From positions 1-48,126 of the forward strand of contig CALVEC010000018.1 of assembly GCA_944326475.1 (NCBI GenBank): 48,126 nt of DNA. The letters run 5' to 3'. The translations under genes were made by a program, and so were the position numbers. Below the pieces are notes generated by a model. That model had not been told where the DNA came from. It did not search any database and worked only from the letters and a program-made list of their open reading frames with translations. This DNA is from Candidatus Gastranaerophilales bacterium (GTDB lineage: Bacteria > Cyanobacteriota > Vampirovibrionia > Gastranaerophilales > Gastranaerophilaceae). Below are positions 23,015 to 32,300 of this stretch, piece by piece; positions within the stretch are counted from its first letter, which is position 1, and each line of letters begins with the position of its first letter.

Positions 23015-24097
23015 GTGGATAATTTATCTCTAAAAGCTACAGCAATCGGCAGTCTGCCCTACAGCAGCCCGCAGGCGGCAATTGATATGATATTTAAAAA
23101 ATTCGCGGATATTCCGTTCTGGCCGCAGCTTAGCGCCGCGGACAGACACGAGGATATGACCGTTCAGTATATTCAGGGGATTCCGGGCATAATTTATGAT
23201 GAAAACAAAGAAAAATACCTGTTTGAAACATCTTCTGACGAATTTTTTCTGCAGCTTGAAGAATTTTTTATGGATTTTGAGGCAATTATTCACGAAAAAG
23301 ACTTTTCAGCTCTTGAAAAATATGCGATTACTCCGCCTTACTCAAGTGCAATATCAATGTTTTTTGAAAAACTGAAAAATCCAAAATACAAATTTGCCAA
23401 AGGTCATGTAATAGGCGCATTCACGTGGGGCACAAGCATTTGCGACGGAGAATCCCGGTGTTCCTTTTACGATGAAACGTGTCGTGAAATACTGGTAAAA
23501 GCGGTTATTTTAAAGGCTGTATGGCAGATTCAGAAAATGAAGAAAATGAATCCGGCGATTACCCCGATAATATTTTTTGACGAACCGGTTATGTCTCAAT
23601 ACGGAACATCTGCTTTTGTGACAATAAAAAGAGAAGACCTTGTGAGTGCTTTTTCTGAAGTTACGCGTGTTGTAAGAAGTTTTGGCGCCCTTAGCGCAAT
23701 TCATTGCTGCGGCAAGTCAGACTGGTCGGTTTTGATTGACTCCGGGGTTGATATAATAAACCTCGATGCATTTGCTTTTTCAAAGAGTCTTGTACCATAC
23801 AGCACAAAGATAAAAGAATTTTTACAAAACGGCGGATATATTGCGTGGGGCTTGGTTCCGACACTTGATACAAACGCGCTTTCAAAAATTTCCCTGAAAG
23901 AGCTTGTTAAAATATACGATGAAGCCCTGAAAGCACTTGAAGAAAAAGGTCTGGAACGCAAGCTGGTTATGGCGCAGAGTATCTTCACCCCTTCTTGCGG
24001 CGCAGGTTCTTTATCAATGGAGCTAGCGGACAAAGCAATGACGCTTGTGAACGAACTCTCTGCAGAACTAACAACAGGAGGTGCATTATGCCGATAA
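23015..24097 (+). CDS. MetE/UROD-superfamily methyltransferase-like protein
   Basis: A TIM-barrel protein of the cobalamin-independent methionine synthase/uroporphyrinogen decarboxylase superfamily: KATAIGSLPYSSPQAAIDMIFK at the start (7-28), IPFWPQL, FAKGHVIGAFTWGTSI, IIFFDEPVM and AIHCCGKSDW with H230, C231 and C232 as probable zinc ligands, then DIINLDAFAF and IAWGLVPT. At 360 aa it is half the length of MetE, like corrinoid- or folate-linked methyltransferases. GTG start with AGGAG 9 nt upstream. Its 3' end overlaps the CooC-like gene by 10 bp, and folD follows, so a one-carbon transfer role is likely; the methyl donor and acceptor are not known. Confidence 0.75.
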   Translation: MDNLSLKATAIGSLPYSSPQAAIDMIFKKFADIPFWPQLSAADRHEDMTVQYIQGIPGIIYDENKEKYLFETSSDEFFLQLEEFFMDFEAIIHEKDFSALEKYAITPPYSSAISMFFEKLKNPKYKFAKGHVIGAFTWGTSICDGESRCSFYDETCREILVKAVILKAVWQIQKMKKMNPAITPIIFFDEPVMSQYGTSAFVTIKREDLVSAFSEVTRVVRSFGALSAIHCCGKSDWSVLIDSGVDIINLDAFAFSKSLVPYSTKIKEFLQNGGYIAWGLVPTLDTNALSKISLKELVKIYDEALKALEEKGLERKLVMAQSIFTPSCGAGSLSMELADKAMTLVNELSAELTTGGALCR

Positions 24098-24846
24098 CAT
24101 TTGCCGTAACAGGGAAAGGCGGAAGCGGAAAAACCACACTGGTAAAGGGATTTGTAAAACTTTTTAAGGAAATTTATCCTGATAAAAGTATACTGCTTTT
24201 TGACAACGACCTCTCCGGAGAGTTGGGACATACGTACGGCAAAGACATAAGAAAGACTATTTACGGTATCAGAAGCGGAAAACATGAACTCAAAACAGGT
24301 CTGCCCGAGAAAATGTCAAAACAAGAATACATAGAATGGGCACTTGAAGACATTATAGTTACGGTAGAGGAGAATGTTGATTTGATTGTGTCGTGGCTCG
24401 TTCCGTCAAAAGACTGCCGTTGTCCGATGACGTCCTTGATGAGAGATGCGGTGACAAAGCTAATCTCCGCTTATGACATTGTTATTTTCGACTGTGAATT
24501 TGATTTGAAGTACCTGAATCAGGTTGTAGACACAGACATTGATGTAACGCTTATCTTGGCGCTGCCGACCGAAGAATCCGTACAGCTCGCAAAACGAATT
24601 GATGAATTTTCGGCAAAATACGCAGCAGGAGGACAGATGGGGCTTGTCGTTAACAGGGTAAAAGAAAGCGACAAAGCCTATGTTCATGAGCTGCTGTCAA
24701 AATATGATATGGAAATGCTTGCGATGGTGCCGGAAGACGAAAAGCTTGCGGGACACTCATTAAGCAGAAACTCCGAGGTCGTATCCGATGCGCTTAAACA
24801 GTTTTATTTCAGGTTAAACCTTCCGGATTTAAGGAACAAGGGGTAG
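24088..24846 (+). CDS. CooC-like nickel-insertion MinD/ParA-family ATPase
   Basis: Deviant Walker A VTGKGGSGKTT (residues 8-17, signature Lys10 and Lys15), switch LFDNDLSGELGHTYG (about 36-50), IVIFDCEFDL near 130 and VVNRVKES near 188. The CxCP motif C110-R-C112-P corresponds to the metal-binding CxC of CooC, the ATPase that loads nickel into carbon monoxide dehydrogenase. ATG at 24088 with AGGAGG; it overlaps the upstream methyltransferase gene. No CODH gene is present in the window, so the client is unknown; it might serve another metallo- or corrinoid enzyme. Confidence 0.82.
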   Translation: MPITFAVTGKGGSGKTTLVKGFVKLFKEIYPDKSILLFDNDLSGELGHTYGKDIRKTIYGIRSGKHELKTGLPEKMSKQEYIEWALEDIIVTVEENVDLIVSWLVPSKDCRCPMTSLMRDAVTKLISAYDIVIFDCEFDLKYLNQVVDTDIDVTLILALPTEESVQLAKRIDEFSAKYAAGGQMGLVVNRVKESDKAYVHELLSKYDMEMLAMVPEDEKLAGHSLSRNSEVVSDALKQFYFRLNLPDLRNKG

Positions 24847-24847
24847 T

Positions 24848-25705
24848 ATGGCAGTAATTATTGACGGAAAAGCTGTATCCAAAAAGATACTTGAACAGGT
24901 AAAAAAAGAAACAGAGGGCTTTGGGAAAAAGCCCTGTCTTGCGGTAATTATTGTCGGAGGCGACCCTGCAAGCAAAATTTATGTCAACAACAAACGAAAA
25001 ACCGCTCTCGAGCTGGGGTTTGAATCGATTGTAAAAGAATTACCGGAAAATATATCAGAATCCGGGCTTATTGAAGAAATTGAAAAGCTCAATAACGACG
25101 GTAAGGTGAACGCGATACTCGTTCAGCTTCCGCTGCCAAAACACATAAACAGCGAAAAAATTATTGAAACAATAAAACCAGGTAAAGATGTGGACTGTTT
25201 TCACCCCTCTAATGTCGGTAAAATTGCGGTGAACAGTGAAGTTTTTGTCTACCCCTGCACGCCCAAAGGTATTTTGTCGCTTTTAGAGGAGTATGGAATA
25301 TCCGTAGAAGGCAAAAATGCAGTGGTTATCGGGCGCTCAAATATTGTCGGACGCCCCCTTTCGATGATGCTTGTGAACAAAAATGCAACAGTAACGCTCT
25401 GTCACAGCAAAACTCAAAATCTTAAAGAAATAACAAAATCTGCCGATATATTAATTTCTGCAGTCGGAAAACCCAAATTTATAAAAAGAGAAATGGTCAA
25501 AGACGGCGCGGTCGTTATTGATGTGGGAATAACCAGAGATGAACAAGGAAAACTTTCCGGAGATGTTGATTTTGAAAGTGTAAAAGACACTGTATCTTTC
25601 ATAACACCCGTCCCCGGTGGTGTCGGTCCTATGACAATATGCAGCCTCATGCAAAACACTCTGGAATTGTTTAAACAGCAAAATCAAAGATTTTGGAAAA
25701 AGTAG
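24848..25705 (+). CDS. folD: Bifunctional methylenetetrahydrofolate dehydrogenase/cyclohydrolase FolD
   Basis: Interconverts 5,10-methylene-, methenyl- and 10-formyl-THF. Catalytic Tyr-Lys pair in IYVNNKRKTA (Y45, K49), QLPLPKHI, the PGKDVD block, PCTPKGILSLLEEY, GRSNIVGRPLSMML (NADP site), ATVTLCHSKT and the FITPVPGGVGPMTICSLMQNT terminus are all present. The normally glycine position in the KDVDGFHP motif is Cys117, an uncommon change beside the active site. The 285-aa length is normal. It starts one base after the CooC-like stop with AAGGGG upstream, so it is translationally linked to that operon. Confidence 0.95.
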   Translation: MAVIIDGKAVSKKILEQVKKETEGFGKKPCLAVIIVGGDPASKIYVNNKRKTALELGFESIVKELPENISESGLIEEIEKLNNDGKVNAILVQLPLPKHINSEKIIETIKPGKDVDCFHPSNVGKIAVNSEVFVYPCTPKGILSLLEEYGISVEGKNAVVIGRSNIVGRPLSMMLVNKNATVTLCHSKTQNLKEITKSADILISAVGKPKFIKREMVKDGAVVIDVGITRDEQGKLSGDVDFESVKDTVSFITPVPGGVGPMTICSLMQNTLELFKQQNQRFWKK

Positions 25706-26310
25706 TCAAACAAGTCCGGCATGACGTGTTATTACAAGTAGGTTGTGGTAAGTTTTAATTTAGGGCAACAAAAACTAAGGTTCGTTAATTTTTAACGAGT
25801 CTCGCAGATTGTTTTTACAATCAACGCCAGTACAGATCCTGAGACAAGCTCAGGATGACGCACTATTTTATGCTTTTTGGTCGAGCCAAACGGGGGTTAC
25901 AGGGGGTGTCCCCCTGTCGGGCGGAGCCGTCGGTTAGAGCTTGTTAGGATTTTAATGAAAATTTATCCGGTCTTGTGCCGGAAAATTTTCGTTTAAAGAC
26001 TCTACAAGCTCTTTTGTTCAGCGCCTGTTTTCTTTTCTTTGGTTCGTTTCTTTTCTTTTGCATGCGCAATTCAAAAGAAAAGAAATGAACGTTCAAAAAA
26101 TTTGTCCGCTATAATCTTTCGATTTGCACTCTGCATGCCGGGTTCAGCGGATTTCAACGAACTTCAGAGATTATTACAGCAATCGGCGTTTGTACAGATG
26201 CTGAAACGAGTTCAGCATGACATTATATTTTTTTGTCGGATTTGTGAATCCAACCTACTACTGTCATGCTGAAGCGCCGGGCGTCTGTGCCCGCTTCAAT
26301 AAACGACTAA
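25706..26310. repeat. Repeat-filled intergenic region
   Basis: No credible gene. It contains a TCCTGA/TCAGGA palindrome (25836-25860), copy B of the three-hairpin element (25890-26118), a TGCTGAA/TTCAGCA palindrome (about 26200-26220) and a partial copy of the 114-bp repeat (from 26262). An open frame beginning at 26039 recurs on the minus strand at 43501 only because the element itself is repeated; it runs through the hairpin arms and ends in the palindrome. Confidence 0.75.
25890..26118 (+). repeat. Three-hairpin structured repeat, copy B
   Basis: Hairpin 1 is the same ACAGGGGG/CCCCCTGT stem (25899-25917). Hairpin 2 has outer arms AGAGCTTGT (25936-25944) and ACAAGCTCT (26004-26012), with an inner stem closed by CCGG/CCGG. 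Hairpin 3 has perfect 14-bp arms 26047-26060 and 26072-26085. The tail TTTGTCCGCTATAATCTT is identical to copy A, although the hairpin 2 arms share no sequence with it. Confidence 0.75.
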
Positions 26311-26316
26311 AATATT

Positions 26317-26348
26317 AGCCCCTCTTTTTTCAAAAGAGGGGCTTTTTT
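26317..26348. terminator. Bidirectional terminator-like hairpin
   Basis: AGCCCCTCTTTT and AAAAGAGGGGCT form a 12-bp stem followed by six T residues on plus. On minus it lies just after the Cys-rich gene, followed by AATATTTT. Confidence 0.7.
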
Positions 26349-26349
26349 A

Positions 26350-26628
26350 CTAGAATCCGAGCATTGAGTTAAAGAATGTACCGACTGTTGAATTATATAT
26401 ATTCTTTGTTCTGTCCCACATTGTTTTTTTCTGGGTAATCGGGGCTGCAGCACCGGTACAGCAAGGTTTTGGTTCAACTTTACAGCAGCAAGGATTTGCC
26501 GGCGCAACGTAAGTTACTTTTTGTACGGGGATATATGCTTTTTGCTGCAACTGGCAGGGGCAGCCTGCGAAAGCGCTCGATGCAGCCAAAGACATAACAA
26601 GTGCGGATAATGCAATTACTTTTTTCAT
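26350..26628 (-). CDS. Secreted cysteine-rich small protein, 92 aa
   Basis: A clear Sec signal peptide MKKVIALSALVMSLAASSAFA, with cleavage after residue 21, leaves a mature peptide of about 71 aa beginning GCPCQLQ and containing CPC, CCC and CC clusters (eight Cys in all) within a Pro/Ala/Lys-rich low-complexity segment, then a short amphipathic tail MWDRTKNIYNSTVGTFFNSMLGF. The Cys pairs could bind metal or form disulphides; I do not recognise a family. I use ATG 26628 with AAGGAGA upstream; an upstream ATG at 26658 would disrupt the signal peptide. Confidence 0.7.
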   Translation of the reverse strand: MKKVIALSALVMSLAASSAFAGCPCQLQQKAYIPVQKVTYVAPANPCCCKVEPKPCCTGAAAPITQKKTMWDRTKNIYNSTVGTFFNSMLGF

Positions 26629-26825
26629 ACTTTTCTCCTTAGTAATCTGGTTCAACAAAGATTGCGTTTTATCAAAACTAAAAATTAACGCTATCTGTTT
26701 TTCGGTTTGTGATTAACCTCATTTACATTTTTGCATTTCTGAAAAAATTTTCATTAGACAGATTACCTAACCAAAAGATTGAACAATTGTGCTGTTTTTC
26801 TAAAAACATCACCACGCTTGTTTTA

Positions 26826-27389
26826 TTAACCGTTAAACTTGCTCTGTGTCAATGTAAGACCGTTATTAAGATAAAATTCAACCGCGTCGGCTGCTTTTTG
26901 AAGTGCGGGTTTGAGTTCTTCAAGCTGTTCTTTTGTAAAATTCTGCAGCACAAAGACCTCGGAAGGAACAGGAGGCTGAGGACCTATACCGATTTTCAGT
27001 CTGTCAAAGGTATTGTTCCCGCCTAAGACTTTAATAATCGATTTTATACCGTTATGCCCGCCGTCAGAGCCTTTTGCCCTGAATCTCAGCGTCCCGAGGG
27101 GCAGAGAAATATCATCATAGGCGACAAAAATGTCCTGTGGTTGAATCTTATAAAAATTCATAACAGCAATAACAGCATTTCCCGACAGATTCATATAAGT
27201 ATGCGGTTTTAAGAATACAACGCTTTCTCCCGCAAGCGTTGTTTTTGCGATTTCACCGTTGAATTTTGACTCAAATTTAAAGTCAAAAGAATATTTGTAT
27301 TTCATGTAATCAAGCAGCATAAACCCCGCGTTGTGGCGCGTAAATGCGTATTTTGTATCCGGATTTCCAAGTCCTGCAATCAGTTTCAT
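26826..27389 (-). CDS. pth: Peptidyl-tRNA hydrolase
   Basis: Frees tRNA from prematurely released peptidyl-tRNA. Family blocks: MKLIAGLGNPDTKYAFTRHNAGF with N9 and catalytic H19, FLKPHTYMNLSGNAV, FVAYDDISLPLGTLRFRAKGSDGGHNGIKSI and FDRLKIGIGPQPP...FVLQNF. The length of 187 aa is normal. ATG with no strong Shine-Dalgarno. It appears to be a single gene. Confidence 0.97.
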   Translation of the reverse strand: MKLIAGLGNPDTKYAFTRHNAGFMLLDYMKYKYSFDFKFESKFNGEIAKTTLAGESVVFLKPHTYMNLSGNAVIAVMNFYKIQPQDIFVAYDDISLPLGTLRFRAKGSDGGHNGIKSIIKVLGGNNTFDRLKIGIGPQPPVPSEVFVLQNFTKEQLEELKPALQKAADAVEFYLNNGLTLTQSKFNG

Positions 27390-27531
27390 CTTTCTGTTCC
27401 GCGTATTCTCTTATATATGCAATATTAAAACTTTTATTATCAGAAGATAGCCTGAAAGTTCAGCACTACTTACCAATAAAAAAAAGATAAATACAGTTTA
27501 TCTATATATATATTAGAGACGGAGGAGAGCT

Positions 27532-28098
27532 ATGTCAACCAAAAGTAAATCTATAGTAAACCTTAAAAGCAGTGAAAAGGTTGCAAACTTTCTGGCTTCA
27601 AATCATTTGCACAAAAAGGATTTTGCTGAGATGATTGGCGTTACATTGTCATACGTTTACAACTTAATAGATAACGCAATACCTTTTTCCACAAGAGGAA
27701 TCACTCTGGAACGAATCGCAACTGTTATGGATGTTGAACCGGAAGAATTTGTGGAGTACAAAATTCCGCAAGAACCTGTTGTCATTGATGAATCTGTTGA
27801 GTTTTTAAGAGACAAACAAACAGAAAAAGGAATTACAACGGTGCAATTTTTAAAAAGTTTCCCGAGAAAAAAGAGAGTGGAAATCGTTGATATTTTAAGA
27901 GGTGCAAAACCAATTCCGCTGGATTGGAAAGAGTTATGCCTTATTGCGCAGGTTCTTGATGTATCAAAAGAAGAAATCTACCCGTTCTGGGAATCCAGAT
28001 TGAGGCAGCTTCTTCAAACATCAGGAGTGAATTTGCAGGCAAACAGCGGACTTATTGACGCTATGTTTGATTGTGCAAGAAATTATGTTCATTCCTAA
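27532..28098 (+). CDS. Helix-turn-helix regulator with a second HTH-like half, 188 aa
   Basis: The N-terminal half (about 17-80) is an XRE-type domain: VANFLASNHLHKKDFAEMIGVTLSYVYNLIDNAIPFSTRGITLERIATVMDVEPEEFVEY. The C-terminal half (about 95-165) repeats the same rhythm (ITTVQFLKSFPRKKRVEIVDILRGAKPIPLDWKELCLIAQVLDVSKEEIYPFW), suggesting an internal duplication. No effector domain or membrane segment. ATG with GGAGGAG. The downstream gap carries hairpins, paired direct repeats and a possible small RNA that it might control; that link is only positional. Confidence 0.75.
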   Translation: MSTKSKSIVNLKSSEKVANFLASNHLHKKDFAEMIGVTLSYVYNLIDNAIPFSTRGITLERIATVMDVEPEEFVEYKIPQEPVVIDESVEFLRDKQTEKGITTVQFLKSFPRKKRVEIVDILRGAKPIPLDWKELCLIAQVLDVSKEEIYPFWESRLRQLLQTSGVNLQANSGLIDAMFDCARNYVHS

Positions 28099-28118
28099 GA
28101 CTGAGAACAGTAAACAGT

Positions 28119-28151
28119 GCGGTTTGTATGAGAAATTCTCTTACAAACCGC
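28119..28151 (+). terminator. Hairpin after the HTH gene
   Basis: GCGGTTTGTA (28119-28128) and TACAAACCGC (28142-28151) form a perfect 10-bp stem 20 bp after the stop codon, without a T-run. It could be a weak terminator or an mRNA 3' stabiliser. Confidence 0.5.
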
Positions 28152-28175
28152 CGTATACTCCAAAATATGGAAATT

Positions 28176-28209
28176 TCATACTTTAGTTGTAAAAAAATCA
28201 TACTTTAGT
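28176..28209. promoter_or_regulatory. Two 12-bp direct repeats, 22 bp apart
   Basis: TCATACTTTAGT at 28176-28187 and 28198-28209. The spacing is about two helical turns, as for cooperative regulator sites, and they lie just upstream of two TATAAT hexamers (28230 and 28240). Confidence 0.45.
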
Positions 28210-28251
28210 ATAGTTAACTTATACTTAATTATAATGTAGTATAATAATATA

Positions 28252-28348
28252 AACACGATACAAACGTCATAGATTTTTACCCAAATTATGATGACAAAAA
28301 AGATGTTAACGATAATTCACCGGAAAAAGTATTTTTCCGGTTTTTTTT
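28252..28348 (+). ncRNA. Possible small RNA, about 100 nt
   Basis: Two TATAAT boxes (28230-28235, 28240-28245) precede, and a strong intrinsic terminator (ACCGGAAAA/TTTTCCGGT with eight T, 28319-28348) closes, a segment that has no convincing open frame. The -35 region is poor, so the call rests on the terminator having no other gene to serve on this strand. It could alternatively terminate read-through from the HTH gene. Confidence 0.35.
28319..28348 (+). terminator. Strong intrinsic terminator
   Basis: A 9-bp stem ACCGGAAAA/TTTTCCGGT followed by eight T residues on the plus strand, 220 bp after the nearest plus-strand gene. Confidence 0.82.
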
Positions 28349-28356
28349 ATTCTCAC

Positions 28357-28384
28357 AAAAAAACGCTGCAAATGCAGCGTTTTG
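28357..28384 (-). terminator. Terminator of the M48 peptidase gene
   Basis: On the minus strand AACGCTGCA pairs with TGCAGCGTT and runs into seven T residues. It lies 18 bp beyond the stop codon. Confidence 0.75.
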
Positions 28385-28401
28385 GAATATTGTTTTCGGA
28401 A

Positions 28402-29259
28402 TTAGTACGACTGAGACGCTTCAAGCATACTGTATGCAGCGCTCCAGGGGTTTGTTGACTTTGCCATGTTTCTCATTCTTTTTAATTTGTCTTTCTGGAG
28501 CTTTTCCTGTTCCTTTTTAGCTTTTGCGAGCTTTTTAGAATCTGCGTTTCTTATTTTTAAATTCGCATATATAAGATTCAGTGCAGACTGATAAGAGTCC
28601 GTTTTATAGTTCGCTTTAACCTGTGCCGGATAGTTGTAATTTGCATAGTCGTATATATTCATAATCCTTTCTTCACAAGACAAATCCTCGGAAAGAATCC
28701 CGCCGTTTTCGGCAATATCTGACTTATACACTACAGAAATCAATGCAAGCGGATTGTATTTTGCATTCATCATTAAATCGACAGCAGTAATGTCTGCTTC
28801 TTTTTCGTTCTCTTTGTTCACTCTGTTAGAGGAAACTGTTTTTATTAAATTTACTGTTGTTGATGCAGTTTCTGTTTTTGTATCCGGTTTAAATGCTGAA
28901 ATAATATTATTTAAAATAGATGATTTTGAATAGTGCCCGTTCACAAGGTGCCCGATTTCATGCGCAACAACTCCGGCAAGTTCATTATCGTTTTCGACGT
29001 ACTTTAAATCACCTGCATAAATATACACATATTGTGTATAATTTTCGTTTGATGAGTTCATATACGGGTTATCCGTGACTTTAAAAGTAACGGAAGACGG
29101 CATTTTGTTTGCCTTGATAATATTTTGTCCGATTGTGTTTAAATGACTGACATTTTTTGAATCGAACCAGTTTGTAGACGTATTATACGAAGCAGCAAAC
29201 GCCGGCGCCGCAAAAGAAAACACAAACATTGAAAAAATAACTGATAAAAACTTTTTCAT
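28402..29259 (-). CDS. Secreted M48-family zinc metallopeptidase
   Basis: Signal peptide MKKFLSVIFSMFVFSFAAPAFA, then an M48 (HtpX/BepA-like) catalytic domain: the zinc helix VVAHEIGHLVNGHYSKS with H100, E101 and H104, and the third-ligand region NKENEKEADITAVDLMMNAKYNPLALISV. No TPR repeats follow; instead a Lys-rich tail (about 240-275, KKLAKAKKEQEKLQKDKLKRMRNM) probably forms a charged helix. The size and periplasmic location fit envelope quality control. I chose ATG 29259, with GGGAG upstream and a proper signal peptide, over the ATG-like start at 29316. Confidence 0.85.
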   Translation of the reverse strand: MKKFLSVIFSMFVFSFAAPAFAASYNTSTNWFDSKNVSHLNTIGQNIIKANKMPSSVTFKVTDNPYMNSSNENYTQYVYIYAGDLKYVENDNELAGVVAHEIGHLVNGHYSKSSILNNIISAFKPDTKTETASTTVNLIKTVSSNRVNKENEKEADITAVDLMMNAKYNPLALISVVYKSDIAENGGILSEDLSCEERIMNIYDYANYNYPAQVKANYKTDSYQSALNLIYANLKIRNADSKKLAKAKKEQEKLQKDKLKRMRNMAKSTNPWSAAYSMLEASQSY

Positions 29260-29296
29260 AAAAAACTCCCTTCCTTTTGAAAAAATTATACAAAAC

Positions 29297-29329
29297 AAAA
29301 AGAGCCGTATCAACAAATACAGCCCTTTT
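29297..29329 (-). terminator. Terminator of the rpoB-rpoC1-rpoC2 operon
   Basis: On the minus strand AAAAGGGCTGTAT pairs with ATACGGCTCTTTT (G-U pairs allowed) and is followed by T residues, about 30 bp after the rpoC2 stop codon. Confidence 0.72.
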
Positions 29330-29355
29330 GTTAAGATATTTAAGCTTTTATTCTG

Positions 29356-32300
29356 CTATTCCGCAGAAAAGTCAGGAGCGCCGAACATACCCTCGATTTC
29401 TTCAAGGATAGCGGAAGGTTTGCGTGCATTGTTTTTCTGCGCAGCCCTTCTTTGAGCCTCTCTGTCTTTTTCTTCTGACGCGTGTGTTAAGTGGTAGTAT
29501 CCGGTACCGGCAGGTATCAATCTACCGATGATTACGTTCTCCTTCAAACCTCTTAACATATCTTTCTTGCCGTCAACAGCCGCTTCTGTCAGGATTCTTG
29601 TAGTTTCCTGGAAGGAAGCCGCAGATATGAAGCTTTCAGTGTTCAAAGATGCTTTTGTAATACCGAGCAATACCGGTTCAAAAGTAGCTTTCTCGCCGCC
29701 TGCAGCTTCTACTGCTTCATTTTCCTGTTCAAGAACCTGAATTTCTATCAGTTCGCCCGGAAGAAGTTTTGTATCGCCGGATTCAACGACTTTAACTTTC
29801 TTAGTCATCTGACGAACAATGATTTCAACGTGTTTGTCCGCAATTTCAACACCTTGTGAACGATATACTCTTTGTACTTCATCAACAAGGTATTGTTGTG
29901 CAGCTTCAATGCCGTTCAGTCTGATAACATCGTGCGGGTTCAACGGACCGCTTGTCAAAGGCTGACCTATAGAAATCTTCTGCTTATCCTGAACAATAAT
30001 ATTTGAGTCTATCGGATATTTGATTTCAGTTCTGCCATTTTCGTTGACAAGATAAAGTCTCGGCACATCGTCTTCAATCTCGATTTCAGCAACTGCCTCA
30101 ATCTCTGAAAGAATAGCGGAATCTTTAGGTTTACGACCTTCAAGAAGTTCTTCAACCCTCGGAAGACCTTGTACGATGTCACCTGTCTTTTGTCTTTCAA
30201 ATACCAGAGAAGCAAGCATATCACCTCTCAGCACCAGAGAACCGTTGTCAACCTGCAGCATTGTACCGGGGCTGATTAAGTAAGGTCTGCCGACTCTTAT
30301 TTTTACTGAATTTTTAGTAACGTCTACGACCTGACCGGACACCGGAGATTTTTCGCCGCTTTCTGACAGAACTGCGTCCATTCTCAGCATTTCACCGGCT
30401 TTTACAACAGGTTTCGTTTTCAGTTCAACTTCTTTTTCTGAATTTGCAGAAATAAGAAGAAGTCTTCTCAAGTCTTCACCGTCGCCCTTTATGCTTGCTA
30501 CAGCGTCGTTAACAGCAAGTACCTGGGTTTTTGCAACGGGTTCTTTCGGTTCAATAATTTGACCGTTTTCAACCAGCAACTCTGTTTGAAGCGATGCTTT
30601 GTTAGAACCTTCAAGTTCCCTTCTTACAATCAATGTCTCAAGAACAACTATCTTCAACGCATTATCTGCAGTCATTTCCACCATACCTTTTAAATGGCTC
30701 AAATAACCCTGCATTTGAAGCACGAGACTTGTTCTCGTCAACGTTGCACCGTCCAGGTTTCTGACTCTTGCGCCGTCTTTGTACTGGAGCTGTGTAACAG
30801 GAACAATGCTTATTGACTCATCTGTACTTTCAAATTCGATAGAAACAGATTTCGGTTTGATATCAAACTGTTGAACAGGTCTGACAAGAATCTGTATCGG
30901 CTGGTTTGTGATAGATTCTTCGTCCAATGTTGCAACATCAATATCTTCATCCAAATCGTCTATATCAAGATTTGCGTCGTCATTTTCCATAATGGTAACG
31001 ATTGAAGTAGATTTAGCTTTAATCTTAGGAGCAATTTGAGTGCCTGCCTCTACGATTTCACCTTCTTCAACTTTTAAATCACCGATATTTTCAAGAGTAT
31101 AAATCTCTCCGGGTCTTATAATAACCTCATGAACAACATCGTTAAATTCTTTAAATTCAACGATACCGTCAATGTGTGTATAAAGGTCTTTTACTACCTC
31201 AGTACCGGCTGTAACAAATGTATTATTTTCAACCATTTTCAGGGCTGAATCTTTGTTTATCTGATGCACTTCTTCCGGTATGAATACGAGTGAACCCGGG
31301 TTTGTGATGATTTGATTGTCATCAACTTCAATACCCATATATCTGATTTCTCCGGCAGATTCTACCGCATACTCATCGTCGATAAGTTCCGCAATAATCA
31401 TTCCGTTTTCAACTGTCGTATCAGCAGGGGATTTTACGATATATTTTTCGCCCGTAGATTCAACCGTCCAGAATTGTTCTTTCTTTGTTGATTCAAAAAC
31501 TGCATTTGACGGTGCAATTGAAGCAATAACGATAGTCAATTCTTTACCTTGAACAATCTTTTTGATTTTCTTTCCGTCAAATTTAACTTCTTCAATCTCA
31601 AGATTGTCTCCGACTCTGACTTCACCGCCGTGTTCAGATGCAATATGAGTTTCCGCAAGTTTTTCTCCGGCTTTAATTTTTTGTCCGTCTTGTACAAGAA
31701 TTTTAGAACCGCCGGGCAAGCTGTAAACATCACCGCCAAGCACCCAAACAATACCGTTTTTGTTTGCGGTTCTGGAAACGTTGCCCTGTCTGTCTTTCTT
31801 TTCGTCTGCAACAAAGTCTTCAAAAAGAACTTCACCTGACAGGTCAGAATTAATATCCTTTGTAGCTTTTTCAGTCAAACGACTTCCGTCGCCTGCTGAT
31901 GCGGGTTCAAATTCTGCGATTTCATCACCTTTTTTAACAACCGAGCCTGGTGCTACTAGCATTTTTGCGCCGGTCGGAACATGATATTTTCTTGAATATT
32001 TTTCACCTTTAATTTCAACATCAGCTTCCTGAATCATTACCTGTACAACATCACCGTGACGGGTTCTCATTTCTTTTGTTTTGAATTTAGAAACAACTTC
32101 ACCGTCAATTTCAGCAATGATGTGTTTTAATGCGCCGGAACCTTTGAATACACCGCCGGTGTGGAAGGTTCTCATTGTAAGCTGTGTACCGGGTTCGCCG
32201 ATGGACTGGGCGGCAATAATACCGATAGCTTCACCGACATCAACCATTTTTTGGGTTGTCATAGCCCATCCGTAGCACTTGCGGCATACACCGTATTCAA

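Noticed and set aside
26039-26272. Open frame MVRFFSFACAIQKKRNERSKN..., also present on the minus strand at 43501-43289
   Set aside because: It runs through the hairpin 3 arms and palindromes of the repeated element. Its repetition reflects the DNA repeat, the translation is low-complexity, and there is no ribosome-binding site.
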